Positions 25,857-35,169 of a stretch of DNA of 62,954 bases are shown one piece after another. The position numbers were made by a program, and so were the translations under genes. Below the pieces are notes generated by a model that ran no database searches, was not told where the DNA came from, and worked only from the letters and a program-made list of their open reading frames with translations. Every line of letters begins with the position of its first letter. Position 1 is the first letter of the stretch. The stretch comes from Caballeronia arationis (lineage in GTDB: Bacteria > Pseudomonadota > Gammaproteobacteria > Burkholderiales > Burkholderiaceae): the NCBI RefSeq assembly GCF_001544975.2, contig NZ_FCOG02000039.1, positions 1-62,954 on the forward strand, written 5' to 3'.

Positions 25857-27870
25857 TTTCGCCTCCCTCGTCGTGTACGGGGAACGGCTCCCGTTGCAAC
25901 AGGCCGCGCTCGGGCCAAAGCCAGGCGATCACCGAGAAGGCGGCGGCGACGAGCATCGCCGCGGCGAACCACCATGCGTGAAGAATCATGCCCGCAAATA
26001 CAAGCGTGGAAAAAACGCCCAGGAAGAGCGGTGCATACGAATCGCCCGGCATCTTCAGGATGATGTTCGGTTCGCCGTCGAGCGCCGTCGTGCCGAGCGC
26101 TTCGCGTCCATCGTCGAGGATGTAGCCTACATTGAGCACGGACCCTGGATGGTCTCCTTGTTCGCTGGCAAGCCGGCGCTCCCACAACGGGTGGCGGCTT
26201 CCGACAAACGGGATGGTCGCAAAGTTATAAGGCGGCGGCGGTGAGGCAATGGACCACTCGAGCGTGGGCGCATCCCACGGGTTGTCGCCAGCAGCCGGCC
26301 CTCGCCTGTAGCTCCATGCAAGATCGACCAGAAAGATCAACACACCAAGCGCGAACACGAAGGATCCGATTGAGGTGATCAGGTTGACGGTGTTCCATCC
26401 CATATCGGCGGGATAGGTGTAGATACGTCGCGGCATGCCAAGAAGCCCGGCGATATGCATCGGAAAAAAGGCAACGTTGAAGCCGATGAAAAGAACTGCA
26501 AAGCCGATCTTACCCAAGCGTTCGCTCATCATGCGACCGGTAAATTTGGGAAACCAGTAGTAGATGCCACCGATCACCGGAAAGACGTTGATCCCAAGCA
26601 GCACATAGTGAAGATGCGCCACCACGAAATATGTGTCGGTGAGCTGCCAGTCGAGTGGAACGGCAGCCGTCATCACGCCGGACACGCCGCCAATCACGAA
26701 GAGCAGCACAAAACCGGCGAAATAGAAAAAGGGGACCTTGAACACCGGACGGCCGGTATAGATCGTTGCGAGCCACGCGAAAGTGGCAACGGCGCTCGGG
26801 ATCGCGATCACCATGCTGGCGGAGCCAAAAAATGCCAAAGCGAGCGCCGGGATTCCCGTGGCAAACATGTGATGGATCCACACAATAAAGCCCACCACCA
26901 TCGTCGCGACCGTCGCTAGCGCAACAGGGGTGTAGCCCACGAGCGGCCGGCGGCAAAAGACAGGCAACGCGTCCGAGACAATGCCCATCGCTGGCAGCAC
27001 CACGGCATATACCCAGGGGTGAGCGAACATCCAGAACATGTGCTGCCAAAGGAGCGGCCTGCCGCCATTCAAGACGTCGAAAAAATGCGTACCAAACTGC
27101 CGGTCGAGCCACAACATGAAAAAGGCGAGACTGACCGCCGGCACCGCGAGCAAGTTACCGCCTGAGGCCGTTAGCGTGCCCCATACGAGCACAGGCACCC
27201 GGTCGATGGACATGCCGGGAGCGCGCATGCGCGCCAGCGTGGCAATGAAATTGACCGACCCTACGGTGGTCGAAATGCCCAGCAGGACCATGCCGAGCGC
27301 ATAGACGTCGATGTTAGGGCCCGTGTCATACTGAAGGCTGGAAAGCGGCACATAGTTGAACCAGCCTGCGTTCGGTGCCTGGCCAAACGGGAAGCTTGAA
27401 TAGAGGAATATCCCGGCGAACACGAACACCCAATACGAGAACGCGTTGAGCCGGGGAAACGCCATGTCGCGCGCGCCCAAAATCAAAGGCCACAAATAGT
27501 TCGAAAACCCCGAGAGCACCGGCAGCGCGTAGAGAAATATCATCGTCACGCCGTGCATCGTGAACAGCTGGTTGTACTGTTCCGGCGTGAGCAAGGCGGC
27601 GTTCGGGCGCGCCAACTGAAGCCTCATAATCAGAGCCTCGACGCCGCCCATCAACAAGAAAACGAATGCGGTGACGATGTAGCGCAGACCGATGCTCTTA
27701 TGATCGACGGTTGAAAGCCAGCCCCGCCAGCCGGGTTTGCTCTCCCAGATTTTCTGCAAGCGCAACTGCGTCGGACTTCCGGGCGTGACGTGGCCAATCT
27801 CCGGCACCCGCGAGAGTGCCAGTGGCCTCGGGGGCGTCGCATCGCGTTCAGGTTCAGCAGGTGCGCTCAT
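25849..27870 (-). CDS. ctaD: Cytochrome c oxidase subunit I (caa3 type) with an altered HPEVY motif
   Basis: A 673-residue haem-copper oxidase subunit I, which reduces O2 and pumps protons. Twelve helices are expected; KPFFYF-like parts, HHMFATGIP (CuB histidines) and the haem-ligand AHLHYVLLG are present. The CuB motif normally reading HPEVY reads HPWVY here, with FA before it. Both the glutamate of A1 oxidases and the YS pair of A2 oxidases are therefore absent. The C-terminus carries an extra ~120 residues with two helices (GVFSTLVFAGMILHAWWF). It sits between subunits II and III. The DNA reading at 27006-27044 supports the tryptophan. Confidence 0.95.
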   Translation of the reverse strand: MSAPAEPERDATPPRPLALSRVPEIGHVTPGSPTQLRLQKIWESKPGWRGWLSTVDHKSIGLRYIVTAFVFLLMGGVEALIMRLQLARPNAALLTPEQYNQLFTMHGVTMIFLYALPVLSGFSNYLWPLILGARDMAFPRLNAFSYWVFVFAGIFLYSSFPFGQAPNAGWFNYVPLSSLQYDTGPNIDVYALGMVLLGISTTVGSVNFIATLARMRAPGMSIDRVPVLVWGTLTASGGNLLAVPAVSLAFFMLWLDRQFGTHFFDVLNGGRPLLWQHMFWMFAHPWVYAVVLPAMGIVSDALPVFCRRPLVGYTPVALATVATMVVGFIVWIHHMFATGIPALALAFFGSASMVIAIPSAVATFAWLATIYTGRPVFKVPFFYFAGFVLLFVIGGVSGVMTAAVPLDWQLTDTYFVVAHLHYVLLGINVFPVIGGIYYWFPKFTGRMMSERLGKIGFAVLFIGFNVAFFPMHIAGLLGMPRRIYTYPADMGWNTVNLITSIGSFVFALGVLIFLVDLAWSYRRGPAAGDNPWDAPTLEWSIASPPPPYNFATIPFVGSRHPLWERRLASEQGDHPGSVLNVGYILDDGREALGTTALDGEPNIILKMPGDSYAPLFLGVFSTLVFAGMILHAWWFAAAMLVAAAFSVIAWLWPERGLLQREPFPVHDEGGEIG

Positions 27871-27889
27871 GGCTTCTTCGTGCCTGTGG

Positions 27890-28966
27890 TTATCGCAATG
27901 TGGCGAGAAAGGCCGACAGGTCGGCGGCTTCCTGATGGCTCAAAATCATGCTAGGCATCATTGATTCCGGCTTGATCTGCTGCGCGCGGGTGATCCAGTC
28001 AAGCTGGTTTGCCGCAGTGTTAGCGAGCATGCCCGCCGCAATCAATCGACGCGTGTTGAGGTGCGTGAGGTCAGGCGCCTGTGCGCCTTGCGCGGATGAA
28101 CCCCGAATCGCGTGACAACCGGCGCATCGCTCGTCAAAGAGCTTTTGCCCGGCCGCGATTGGCGGGCTGCTCGTGGACGGCTGCGCATGAGGTTGAGCCT
28201 GTTGCGCGCTCCACGCCGCAAAATCGGCGCGGCTCTGCGCGATCACTTCAAACGCCATATGCGCATGCTGCGCACCACAAAACTGCGAACACTGACCGCG
28301 ATAGACGCCGGGACGGTCCGCCTGGATCCATTGCTCATTGGTTTGACCAGGGATCGTCTGCGTCTTGCCAGCGAGCACCGGCACCCAGAACGCGTGTATG
28401 ACATCCGCACTTTCGAGCTTGAGTTTGACCGGTTCACCGACCGGAATGTGGATCTCGTTCGCCGTGACAAAGCGTTGTCCCGGATCAGCGGCATCGGCGT
28501 AGGAGATTTTCCACCACCAGTCGTACGCGGTGACGGTAATGGTCAGCGAAGGCGAGTCGTTGGGTTTGGCGACGCTTTCGAGTGTAATCAATGCATATAC
28601 GAGCATGGCGACGAGCGCGACTGTGGATATGCCGACGCCCACGTAAATCCATTTTGTTCCTCCACCGGTGGCGGCTAACGCACTGAGGTCAGCGGGGAGT
28701 GACATCGGTCGCCGCCGCAAGATTGCGGCGGTCAGTAGCACCGCGATGATCAGACACACACCGGCACAAATCCCTGCAAATATCCAGCCCAGCCAAAGCG
28801 TCGGCGACGCCGCGGGTCCCGCTGCATGGAGGAAGTAGTTCAGCGGCGCAGAATTCTCCTCGGCCGACGCTGTCGCAGACCTATCGGCCAAAAATATCAC
28901 GGCGAGAACCGCCAGCACGGCGACCCTGTCGGGCATACGGGGCGCGGCGCGAATGGAACGGGTCAT
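27890..28966 (-). CDS. ctaC: Cytochrome c oxidase subunit II fused to cytochrome c (caa3 type)
   Basis: A 358-residue subunit II. An N-terminal signal-like helix is followed by two membrane helices (~60-130). The CuA domain reads YRGQCSQFCGAQHAHM (~232). A C-terminal cytochrome c domain has CAGCH (~285) and the methionine region MMPSMILS. This fusion defines caa3-type oxidases, which take electrons directly from quinol-cytochrome c reductase or a cytochrome c donor. The stop of the GH15 gene upstream overlaps this start by four bases. Confidence 0.94.
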   Translation of the reverse strand: MTRSIRAAPRMPDRVAVLAVLAVIFLADRSATASAEENSAPLNYFLHAAGPAASPTLWLGWIFAGICAGVCLIIAVLLTAAILRRRPMSLPADLSALAATGGGTKWIYVGVGISTVALVAMLVYALITLESVAKPNDSPSLTITVTAYDWWWKISYADAADPGQRFVTANEIHIPVGEPVKLKLESADVIHAFWVPVLAGKTQTIPGQTNEQWIQADRPGVYRGQCSQFCGAQHAHMAFEVIAQSRADFAAWSAQQAQPHAQPSTSSPPIAAGQKLFDERCAGCHAIRGSSAQGAQAPDLTHLNTRRLIAAGMLANTAANQLDWITRAQQIKPESMMPSMILSHQEAADLSAFLATLR

Positions 28967-30780
28967 TTGTCAGCCTCAGCGCCGTGACGAAGCGGGCTCT
29001 TGTGTTCGGGGGCGCTGTGGATTTCCGCACTCATCGCCATCCCGGCATTGACCAGCGCCACGTGTGAGAATGCCTGCGGAAAATTCCCGCACAGCCGCCT
29101 TTTCCTGAAGTCATACTCTTCGGACAAGAGGCCCACATCGTTGCGAAGCTCGAGCACGCGCTCAAATAGCGTTCGTGCCTTCGATTCTCGACCTTGAAGG
29201 TGCTGAACATGCGCGAGCCAGAAGGAACAGGCGAGAAACGCCCCCTCCTCGCTCTCCATCCCATCGCTCGCCGCTCCGGTGCGATAGCGCAGGACTAACC
29301 CGTCCTCCACCAATTCACGTTCGATCGCATCGACCGTCCCATTGACCCGAGGATCGTCCGCTCTGAGAAAACCAGTAAGCGGAATCAACAGCAGGCTGGC
29401 ATCGAGCGTGTCGCCGCCGTAGCTTTGGGTGAAACTATTGAGTTTTCGATTGAAGCCATGTTCGAGCACGTCGTGACGAATGCGCTTCGCAAGCCGTCGC
29501 CAGTCTTCGATGGGCCCCTGCTTGTTAAATTCTTGTGCAGAACACACCGCGCGGTCGACCGCCACCCACGCCATGATCTTGGACAAGGTGAACGGCTTGC
29601 GACCACTGCGCACCTCCCAAATGCCATCGTCCGGTTCGCGCCAGACCTTCCCCAGACGATCGACCAGCCCCTGTTCCAGCGACCAGGCGTCATCATCAGG
29701 CGGCAGGCCGGCACGCCGGCAGATATAAAGCGCATTCAGAACCTCGCCGTAGACGTCAAGTTGCAGCTGGCCAACGGCTGCATTGCCGAAACGCACAGGG
29801 GTTGAGCGCTCATACCCAGGCAGCCATGGACACTCCCACTCGTCGACGCGGCGCGCACCATTGAGCGCGTACATAATTTGCACTTGCGCCGGATCACCCC
29901 CAACAGCTCGCACGAGCCAATCCCGCCAACGCGCCGCTTCATCATGATAGCCACCGGCCAGCAGCGCTTTGAGAGTGAAGCTCGCGTCGCGCAGCCAGCA
30001 GAACCGGTAATCCCAGTTCCGCTGGCCGCCAATTGTCTCAGGCAGAGAACTGGTCGGTGCGGCAATCACGCCACCCGATTCGAGGCTTGACAGCGCCTTA
30101 AGCGTGACCAGGGATCGCTGTATCGCATCGGCATAAGGCCCCGTCGCCACACTGCGCGCCGACCATCCGGCCCAAAACGTCGCGGTACCGTCGAGCGCCG
30201 CGTCCATATCGGGAACGGCCGGCGCAGGACTCGTTGAAGGCACACAGGTGAGCGAAAAAGTCCGCTCCTCGCCGGGCGCCAAGGTGAAACTCATTCGCAC
30301 GTCGTTCCCAACGCAGCTCAGTTCTGCGGAAGCGTCCAGCCAAAGCGTCTGGGGGCCGGCCATCAACTGCACGCGGCTGCCCGCTTTCTTGTTCCAGGGC
30401 ACGGCCCGTCCGTAATCGAAGCGGACAACCAATTCGCACTCGATGGACACCGGAGCGCCCTCGCAGCGCACCCGACGCGCCAGGACCGGGGGCGTCGCGC
30501 CCCAGACCATCCAGTCCGTGAGTATGACCATGCCGGAACTCGTGACCAACGTCGTCTCGAGGATAAGTCCCTGACCCCGATAACAGCGTTTGGCGGATAG
30601 GATCGCCTCGCTCGGTGCAATGCGCCAGTGTCCGTTGCCCGCGTCGCCGAGCAACGCGGCAAAGCAAGTATCGCTGTCGAACGATGGCCAGCACAGCCAG
30701 TCGATTGAGCCGTATCGATTCACGAGCGCGGCGGAGCGACCGTCTCCGAGCAAGGCGTAGTCCTCGATCCGTGCGGCCAT
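28963..30780 (-). CDS. GH15 family glycoside hydrolase (glucoamylase/trehalase type)
   Basis: A 605-residue GH15 enzyme that releases glucose from alpha-glucans or trehalose. Its N-terminal beta domain begins RIEDYALLGDGRSAALVNRYG (trehalase-type lead). The (alpha/alpha)6 barrel includes GGQRNWDYRFCWLRDASFT (~270) and a catalytic-type ESEEGAFLACSFWL (~507). No signal peptide is seen, so it should act in the cytoplasm, where stored trehalose or glycogen fragments would be substrate. It overlaps ctaC by four bases and the SDR gene ends five bases before it. This places a sugar-releasing enzyme inside the oxidase operon. Confidence 0.92.
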   Translation of the reverse strand: MAARIEDYALLGDGRSAALVNRYGSIDWLCWPSFDSDTCFAALLGDAGNGHWRIAPSEAILSAKRCYRGQGLILETTLVTSSGMVILTDWMVWGATPPVLARRVRCEGAPVSIECELVVRFDYGRAVPWNKKAGSRVQLMAGPQTLWLDASAELSCVGNDVRMSFTLAPGEERTFSLTCVPSTSPAPAVPDMDAALDGTATFWAGWSARSVATGPYADAIQRSLVTLKALSSLESGGVIAAPTSSLPETIGGQRNWDYRFCWLRDASFTLKALLAGGYHDEAARWRDWLVRAVGGDPAQVQIMYALNGARRVDEWECPWLPGYERSTPVRFGNAAVGQLQLDVYGEVLNALYICRRAGLPPDDDAWSLEQGLVDRLGKVWREPDDGIWEVRSGRKPFTLSKIMAWVAVDRAVCSAQEFNKQGPIEDWRRLAKRIRHDVLEHGFNRKLNSFTQSYGGDTLDASLLLIPLTGFLRADDPRVNGTVDAIERELVEDGLVLRYRTGAASDGMESEEGAFLACSFWLAHVQHLQGRESKARTLFERVLELRNDVGLLSEEYDFRKRRLCGNFPQAFSHVALVNAGMAMSAEIHSAPEHKSPLRHGAEADK

Positions 30781-30788
30781 CACCCCTC

Positions 30789-31877
30789 CTAACGCGTGTC
30801 GAGTGGCTTACTCAGTGGCTTGCTCAGGGGCTTACTCAATGGCTTACTAAGCGGCTTGCCCACTCGCCTGCTCGTGCGGCGCCACACCACCACGGCGGCC
30901 ATCAACGCGGCGGCACACACGGTCAGGGCACGGTGCGTATCGAGCCACAGCGCCGCGCTCGTTTCCAGGGATTCTGCGGTAAAAGCCCCACGCACACGAT
31001 GCTCTCCCGAAACAGGAAGCCATAAGTCCGTGGGACGATCGGCACGCAGCGCTTGCGGACGCTGCTGCATCGCATAGCCTTTTCGTCCCAGGTATCGATC
31101 CAACGTGCCGGGAGCCACTTTGTTCGCGAGAATCGCCTTGATGGACGACAGACCCACGAACAATTCGCGTCGACGGTGCGTCGCGGCCCAAACGATGGCC
31201 CGCGCGGCGACTTCAGGTTGATAGATCGGCGGCACGGGTTGCGGCGCATGGGACATGTGGGAGACAGCCCAATCGAACTGCGGCGTGTTGAGCGCAGGCA
31301 TCTGCACCATTGTCAGATGGACGTTGCTGTGTTCGTGCAGTAACTCGCAGCGCAGTGCATCGGTGAACCCGCGGATCGCATGTTTGGCCCCGCAATAGGC
31401 CGATTGCAGCGGGATCGAACGGTACGCCAATGCCGAGCCGACCTGTACGATGACGCCGTGATTACGACGGTTCATCCGTTTGAGAGCTGCCATGGTTCCC
31501 CATACGTAGCCGAGATAAGTGACCTCGGTGACACGACGAAACTCCTCGGGTGTCAGGCGCTCGACAGGCGAAAACACCGTTACCATCGCGTCATTCACCC
31601 ACACGTCGATGGGACCGAGTTCCGCTTCGACCCGCTCGGCGGCCGCCTCGAGTGCATCCGCATCGCTCACATCGACAGCGATTGGCAACGCGCGCACGCC
31701 AAGCTCGCGCAATTGCAACGCGACTTCCTCGAGCGCGCTCAGATCGCGGGCGAGCACTGCCACATTCGCGCCACGGCCGGCGAACGCGAGTGCTGCCGCT
31801 CGCCCGACCCCGGCGCTTGCACCCGTGACGACGACGTTTTTTGGATTCCGTATGCTCTTTCTCACGCTACTCTCCAT
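30789..31877 (-). CDS. SDR-family oxidoreductase with a C-terminal membrane anchor
   Basis: A ~362-residue short-chain dehydrogenase. The NAD(P)-binding TGASAGVGRAAALAFAG is near residue 20, NDAMVTV ~95, and the catalytic SxxY-type SAYCGAKHAIRGF ~160. A hydrophobic helix (LTVCAAALMAAVVVW, ~325) suggests membrane anchoring. The protein ends with repeated KPLS units coded by a 12-bp tandem repeat. ATG 31877 is used; a GTG four codons later with GGAG is possible. It belongs to the long minus-strand operon, 54 bases after the GMC gene. Confidence 0.9.
   Translation of the reverse strand: MESSVRKSIRNPKNVVVTGASAGVGRAAALAFAGRGANVAVLARDLSALEEVALQLRELGVRALPIAVDVSDADALEAAAERVEAELGPIDVWVNDAMVTVFSPVERLTPEEFRRVTEVTYLGYVWGTMAALKRMNRRNHGVIVQVGSALAYRSIPLQSAYCGAKHAIRGFTDALRCELLHEHSNVHLTMVQMPALNTPQFDWAVSHMSHAPQPVPPIYQPEVAARAIVWAATHRRRELFVGLSSIKAILANKVAPGTLDRYLGRKGYAMQQRPQALRADRPTDLWLPVSGEHRVRGAFTAESLETSAALWLDTHRALTVCAAALMAAVVVWRRTSRRVGKPLSKPLSKPLSKPLSKPLDTR
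30804..30863. repeat. 12-bp tandem repeat, five units, in the SDR 3' end
   Basis: Five imperfect 12-bp units (TGGCTTACTCAG type) lie head to tail and code for KPLS repeats at the C-terminus of the SDR protein. Unit number may vary by replication slippage. Confidence 0.8.
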
Positions 31878-31931
31878 TGTTCTTCGTCTGACCAATTGCG
31901 ACTGCATCGCTTGGCGGCCGGGCTTCTGGAC

Positions 31932-33575
31932 CTAGAGTTCGCCGCGCGCCCTGAGCACGGCGATGCGATCCGCTGTCCGGCAGGCGATCGCCTGAATCGT
32001 CAGAGAAGGGTTCACCCCACCGACCGTTGGAAACACCGAACCGTCGCAGATCCACAAATTCGGAATGTCCCAACTGCGGCAATCCGCGTTCACGACGCTC
32101 GTGCGCGGATCGTCGCCCATGCGTGCGGTGCCATTCAAGTGACAAGTGTCATCCGTCTCGTTCCAGATTTCGCTGGCGCCCGCGGCATGCAGAGCGTGCC
32201 CCATGAAGTCGAGCGAATGCGCGATCAGGCGGCGGTCGTTGTCGCAAAAGGAATATGTCACGCGTGCGACCGGCAGTCCGTACTGGTCCTTTTCGTCGGC
32301 AAGCGTCACACGGTTGCGCTCCTGCGGCAGTGTTTCGCCCACGATTTTCAGTCCGGCCTGATGGTTATACTTTTGCATCTCGCGCATCAGCGCTTCGCCC
32401 CATAGTCCGCGTCCGTTTTGCGTCGCAGCCCAGGCGTCGGGCAACGGCCCCTGGCTCATGTAGCAATAGCCGCCAAAGAAGTCCTTCCCCTTGTCGGTAT
32501 AGTTCCAGTGCTCGGTGAGGGCAAGCGACGGCGGCCCCTTGTACCAGCGGATCTCTTCCGGCATCACGCCCCAAGCTGCTTGGTTCGACTGCACCATCAA
32601 GTTCTTGCCGACGAGGCCCGAACTGTTCGCGAGTCCATCGGGAAAGCGGGCATTGGCCGACAGCAGCAAGAGGCGCGGCGTCTCGATCGCATAACCCGCG
32701 ACGACCACGTTGCGGGCTCGCTGAAACTGCCAGCGCCCCTCGCGAAAATATTCAACGCCGCTCACGCGGCCGTCGTCGTTCGTTTCGATGCGGCCCACCA
32801 TCGCGAGATCACGTATTTCGGCGCCGGCGGCAAGCGCCCGGGGTATCCACGTGACGAGCGCGCTTTGCTTCGCATTGGTCGCGCAGCCCGACACGCAAAA
32901 GCCCCGGTAGACGCACGGATGCGCCTCGCCACGCGGCGCGGACAAGGTAGCGAGCGGCGTCGGCGACCAGGGAATGCCGAGCACCTCGGCGCCACGCGCG
33001 AGCACAAGCGCAGCCGCGTTGAGCTCGTGCGGTCGGTATGGATAGCGCCGGCGCTTTGGGCCCCACGGATAGTTGACAGGCCCTGATATCTTGAGCGCGT
33101 CTTCGACTTCGGCGTAGTAGCGCCACATTTCTCGCCAGTCAACGGGCCAGTCCACCCCATAGCCAAGCAGGCTTCGCGATTTGAACCACTCCGGGCGAAA
33201 GCGCAGCGACACCATCGCGAAATGCACGGTGCTGCCGCCCACTGCCTTGCCGCTATTGTTGTTGCCGAGTTTGAGCGGATTCTCGCCATCGCAGATGCGC
33301 TCGTCGGTCCAGTAAAGCTTGTGCTGGTGCGTCTCATCGGACGCAAATTCTTCGAGCGGACGCCACCACGCGCCCGCGTCGAATGCGACGACCCTGTAGC
33401 CCTTCTCAGCGAGCCGGCACGCAAGCGTGCCGCCCCCCGCACCGGTCCCGATGATCGCGAAGTCGACGGCGTCATGCTGCGGGTACTCGCGCATTGGTGT
33501 CCAGGCGCCCACGCGAAATACATTTGGCGCACGTCCGTTCTTGCCGCGCGGATGGTACTGGGCATCATCGAGCAT
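31932..33575 (-). CDS. GMC-family FAD oxidoreductase (sugar/gluconate dehydrogenase large subunit)
   Basis: A 547-residue GMC oxidoreductase. The FAD-binding IIGTGAGGGTLACRLAEKG is near residue 43, and the C-terminal catalytic region has CHLNGTARMGDDP (~475) and GVNPSLTIQA (~520). With the small subunit gene next to it and a three-haem cytochrome c in the same operon, it resembles the flavoprotein of membrane-bound gluconate/2-ketogluconate or sorbitol dehydrogenase. No Tat or Sec signal is visible. Start 33575 is set by AGGAG; it overlaps the small subunit gene by 11 bases. Confidence 0.9.
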   Translation of the reverse strand: MLDDAQYHPRGKNGRAPNVFRVGAWTPMREYPQHDAVDFAIIGTGAGGGTLACRLAEKGYRVVAFDAGAWWRPLEEFASDETHQHKLYWTDERICDGENPLKLGNNNSGKAVGGSTVHFAMVSLRFRPEWFKSRSLLGYGVDWPVDWREMWRYYAEVEDALKISGPVNYPWGPKRRRYPYRPHELNAAALVLARGAEVLGIPWSPTPLATLSAPRGEAHPCVYRGFCVSGCATNAKQSALVTWIPRALAAGAEIRDLAMVGRIETNDDGRVSGVEYFREGRWQFQRARNVVVAGYAIETPRLLLLSANARFPDGLANSSGLVGKNLMVQSNQAAWGVMPEEIRWYKGPPSLALTEHWNYTDKGKDFFGGYCYMSQGPLPDAWAATQNGRGLWGEALMREMQKYNHQAGLKIVGETLPQERNRVTLADEKDQYGLPVARVTYSFCDNDRRLIAHSLDFMGHALHAAGASEIWNETDDTCHLNGTARMGDDPRTSVVNADCRSWDIPNLWICDGSVFPTVGGVNPSLTIQAIACRTADRIAVLRARGEL

Positions 33576-34218
33576 GCTGGTTCTCCTTGCGTGCGTTGCC
33601 CTCATCGCCGTCGCTCGCTTCGACTGCTTCCCACGGGTCGCGGCGATCGACAGTCATGCGTACATAGCCGCGCGGATTCGCGGGACCACCGAAGCCGATC
33701 TGGCTCCACGCGTAGGGGTGCGAGTAGTACGCACCGCAGATGTCGTGCAGCACGCGTTCGGAGAAAAAGAGCTTCGACGGCATTCCCTGCCAGTTGTCAG
33801 CATGCCCATCACCCGCTTGCATAGCCTTCAACAGTGCGATTTGCGGCTCTTCTCCGAGACTTGCGAAGGGCAACTCAAAACGCTTGCGGCTTTCGGCGTC
33901 AAGCGCGGCAAGCCCCCTTCTCCATGCATCGCGCAAGCGCGGGAGGCGAGCGTCACGATAGCCGTCGCTGTGATTCGCACTGAGCTTGGCGTCGACCAGC
34001 GCGGCGACCGGTATTTGCGACGCGTCACTGCGTTGAGGCACGATGCAGGCGCACAGCGCGATGAGCGCACGCCATTCAACGGAGTTGAAGAAGGCGGGAT
34101 CGGACGACACGGCTAACCGTGCGTCGATCACGGCGCGGGTCGCGTTGTCCCAGGAGACGGTGTCGCGCTTGTTCAACACGTCGTAGCCGGGATAGCGAGT
34201 CGCAGGCGGCAGTGTCAT
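33565..34218 (-). CDS. Gluconate 2-dehydrogenase subunit 3 family protein
   Basis: A 217-residue protein of the gluconate 2-dehydrogenase subunit 3 family, the small partner of GMC flavoproteins. Recognisable parts are FFNSVEWRALIALCACIVPQ (~45) and LHDICGAYYSHPYAWSQIGFGGPANPRGY-type sequence near the C-terminus (split here: ICGAYYSHPYAW, then GGPANPRGY). Family members usually carry a Tat signal peptide that exports the pair; none is present. GGGAG precedes ATG 34218. It overlaps the membrane protein gene upstream by four bases. Confidence 0.88.
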   Translation of the reverse strand: MTLPPATRYPGYDVLNKRDTVSWDNATRAVIDARLAVSSDPAFFNSVEWRALIALCACIVPQRSDASQIPVAALVDAKLSANHSDGYRDARLPRLRDAWRRGLAALDAESRKRFELPFASLGEEPQIALLKAMQAGDGHADNWQGMPSKLFFSERVLHDICGAYYSHPYAWSQIGFGGPANPRGYVRMTVDRRDPWEAVEASDGDEGNARKENQHAR

Positions 34219-35159
34219 CTTTCCGTCTCCCTGAGTCGTAGTGCGGCAAGGCCCGCGAGCGCCAATGCGGAGAAACTCGGCGGCGCCGGCAGCGGCGGAC
34301 CATTGAGGATGTTCTGACTCCAGTTGCGCCAACCGCCCTGATTGCGCGCGATGCCGCGCGCATGAAAGCCCACGCCGATGAAACCCAGTGCGGCGATGAT
34401 CCTGAGCCATGCGCGCGTGAGCCAGCGCGCGCGTGGCGCTGCGAGCGCGGCATGCGTGAGCAGCACGCACGCGAGCGGCCCCGCCGTGACCGGTGCATAC
34501 ATGGCTGGGTTTTGATACGCGCCCCGAAAATGCAGCAATGCGACTTCGCCGACGGTACCCGCCAAACCGATGGCGACGACGAGCCCAAGCGCCCGTCCCG
34601 CTTGCATGCCAAACAATTGCGGGTCGACGGCGGGTTCATCACGCAAGCGCTCGGCGACCGCGCCAAGCGCACCCGAAAGGAGTAACGCCATCGGCGCGCC
34701 GATCGGCGCCGCATAAAAAAGGTTGTGCCAGCCAACGCCGCCCGGACGTTTTGTGATGTTGTAGAGATGAAAGCCGGTCCCGGCAATGCCGGCAGACGCA
34801 GCCGAGAGATAAATCACGTTGCGCACCGGATGCTTGCACGCGTCGCTCTCAGCGCTGCCATGCAGTCCTGCTGCGAGGGAGAGGAGTGAGCTGATGAGCG
34901 GCGTATACATCGCCTTGTTCGCAAACGAGCCGCGATAATGCTCGATGCCGCTGTCCGCGAGCACGGACAAGGCGAGCAGCGCCGAGCTCCGATTGAACGC
35001 GCGCGCGGCATCGAGATGTGCGGCTATTTCAACGCCAGGCAACGACGCGGCGCTGGAACGACGTTGCGCAAGCGCGCTTAGTAGCGCGCAACCGGCCACG
35101 ACGCCGGCTGCGATGCCGAGCCGCACTGTCGTCGCACTCCTCGCATTCCTTGCACTCAT
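34215..35159 (-). CDS. Membrane protein of the sugar dehydrogenase operon
   Basis: A ~314-residue integral membrane protein with about seven hydrophobic segments (for example LGIAAGVVAGCALLSALA, APIGAPMALLLSGALGAVA, ALGLVVAIGLAGTVGEVALL). Two similar halves are suggested by HYRGSFANKAMYTPLISSLL and HFRGAYQNPAMYAPVTAGPL, an internal duplication. I do not recognise the family. Its overlap with the subunit 3 gene suggests that it anchors or serves the dehydrogenase. GAGGGGG precedes ATG 35159. Confidence 0.75.
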   Translation of the reverse strand: MSARNARSATTVRLGIAAGVVAGCALLSALAQRRSSAASLPGVEIAAHLDAARAFNRSSALLALSVLADSGIEHYRGSFANKAMYTPLISSLLSLAAGLHGSAESDACKHPVRNVIYLSAASAGIAGTGFHLYNITKRPGGVGWHNLFYAAPIGAPMALLLSGALGAVAERLRDEPAVDPQLFGMQAGRALGLVVAIGLAGTVGEVALLHFRGAYQNPAMYAPVTAGPLACVLLTHAALAAPRARWLTRAWLRIIAALGFIGVGFHARGIARNQGGWRNWSQNILNGPPLPAPPSFSALALAGLAALRLRETER

Positions 35160-35169
35160 CGATGCCCCC

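Noticed and set aside
31380..32405. A 341-codon plus-strand frame across the SDR and GMC genes
   Set aside because: It runs antisense to two proteins with clear NAD and FAD motifs, spans their boundary and has no recognisable sequence of its own.
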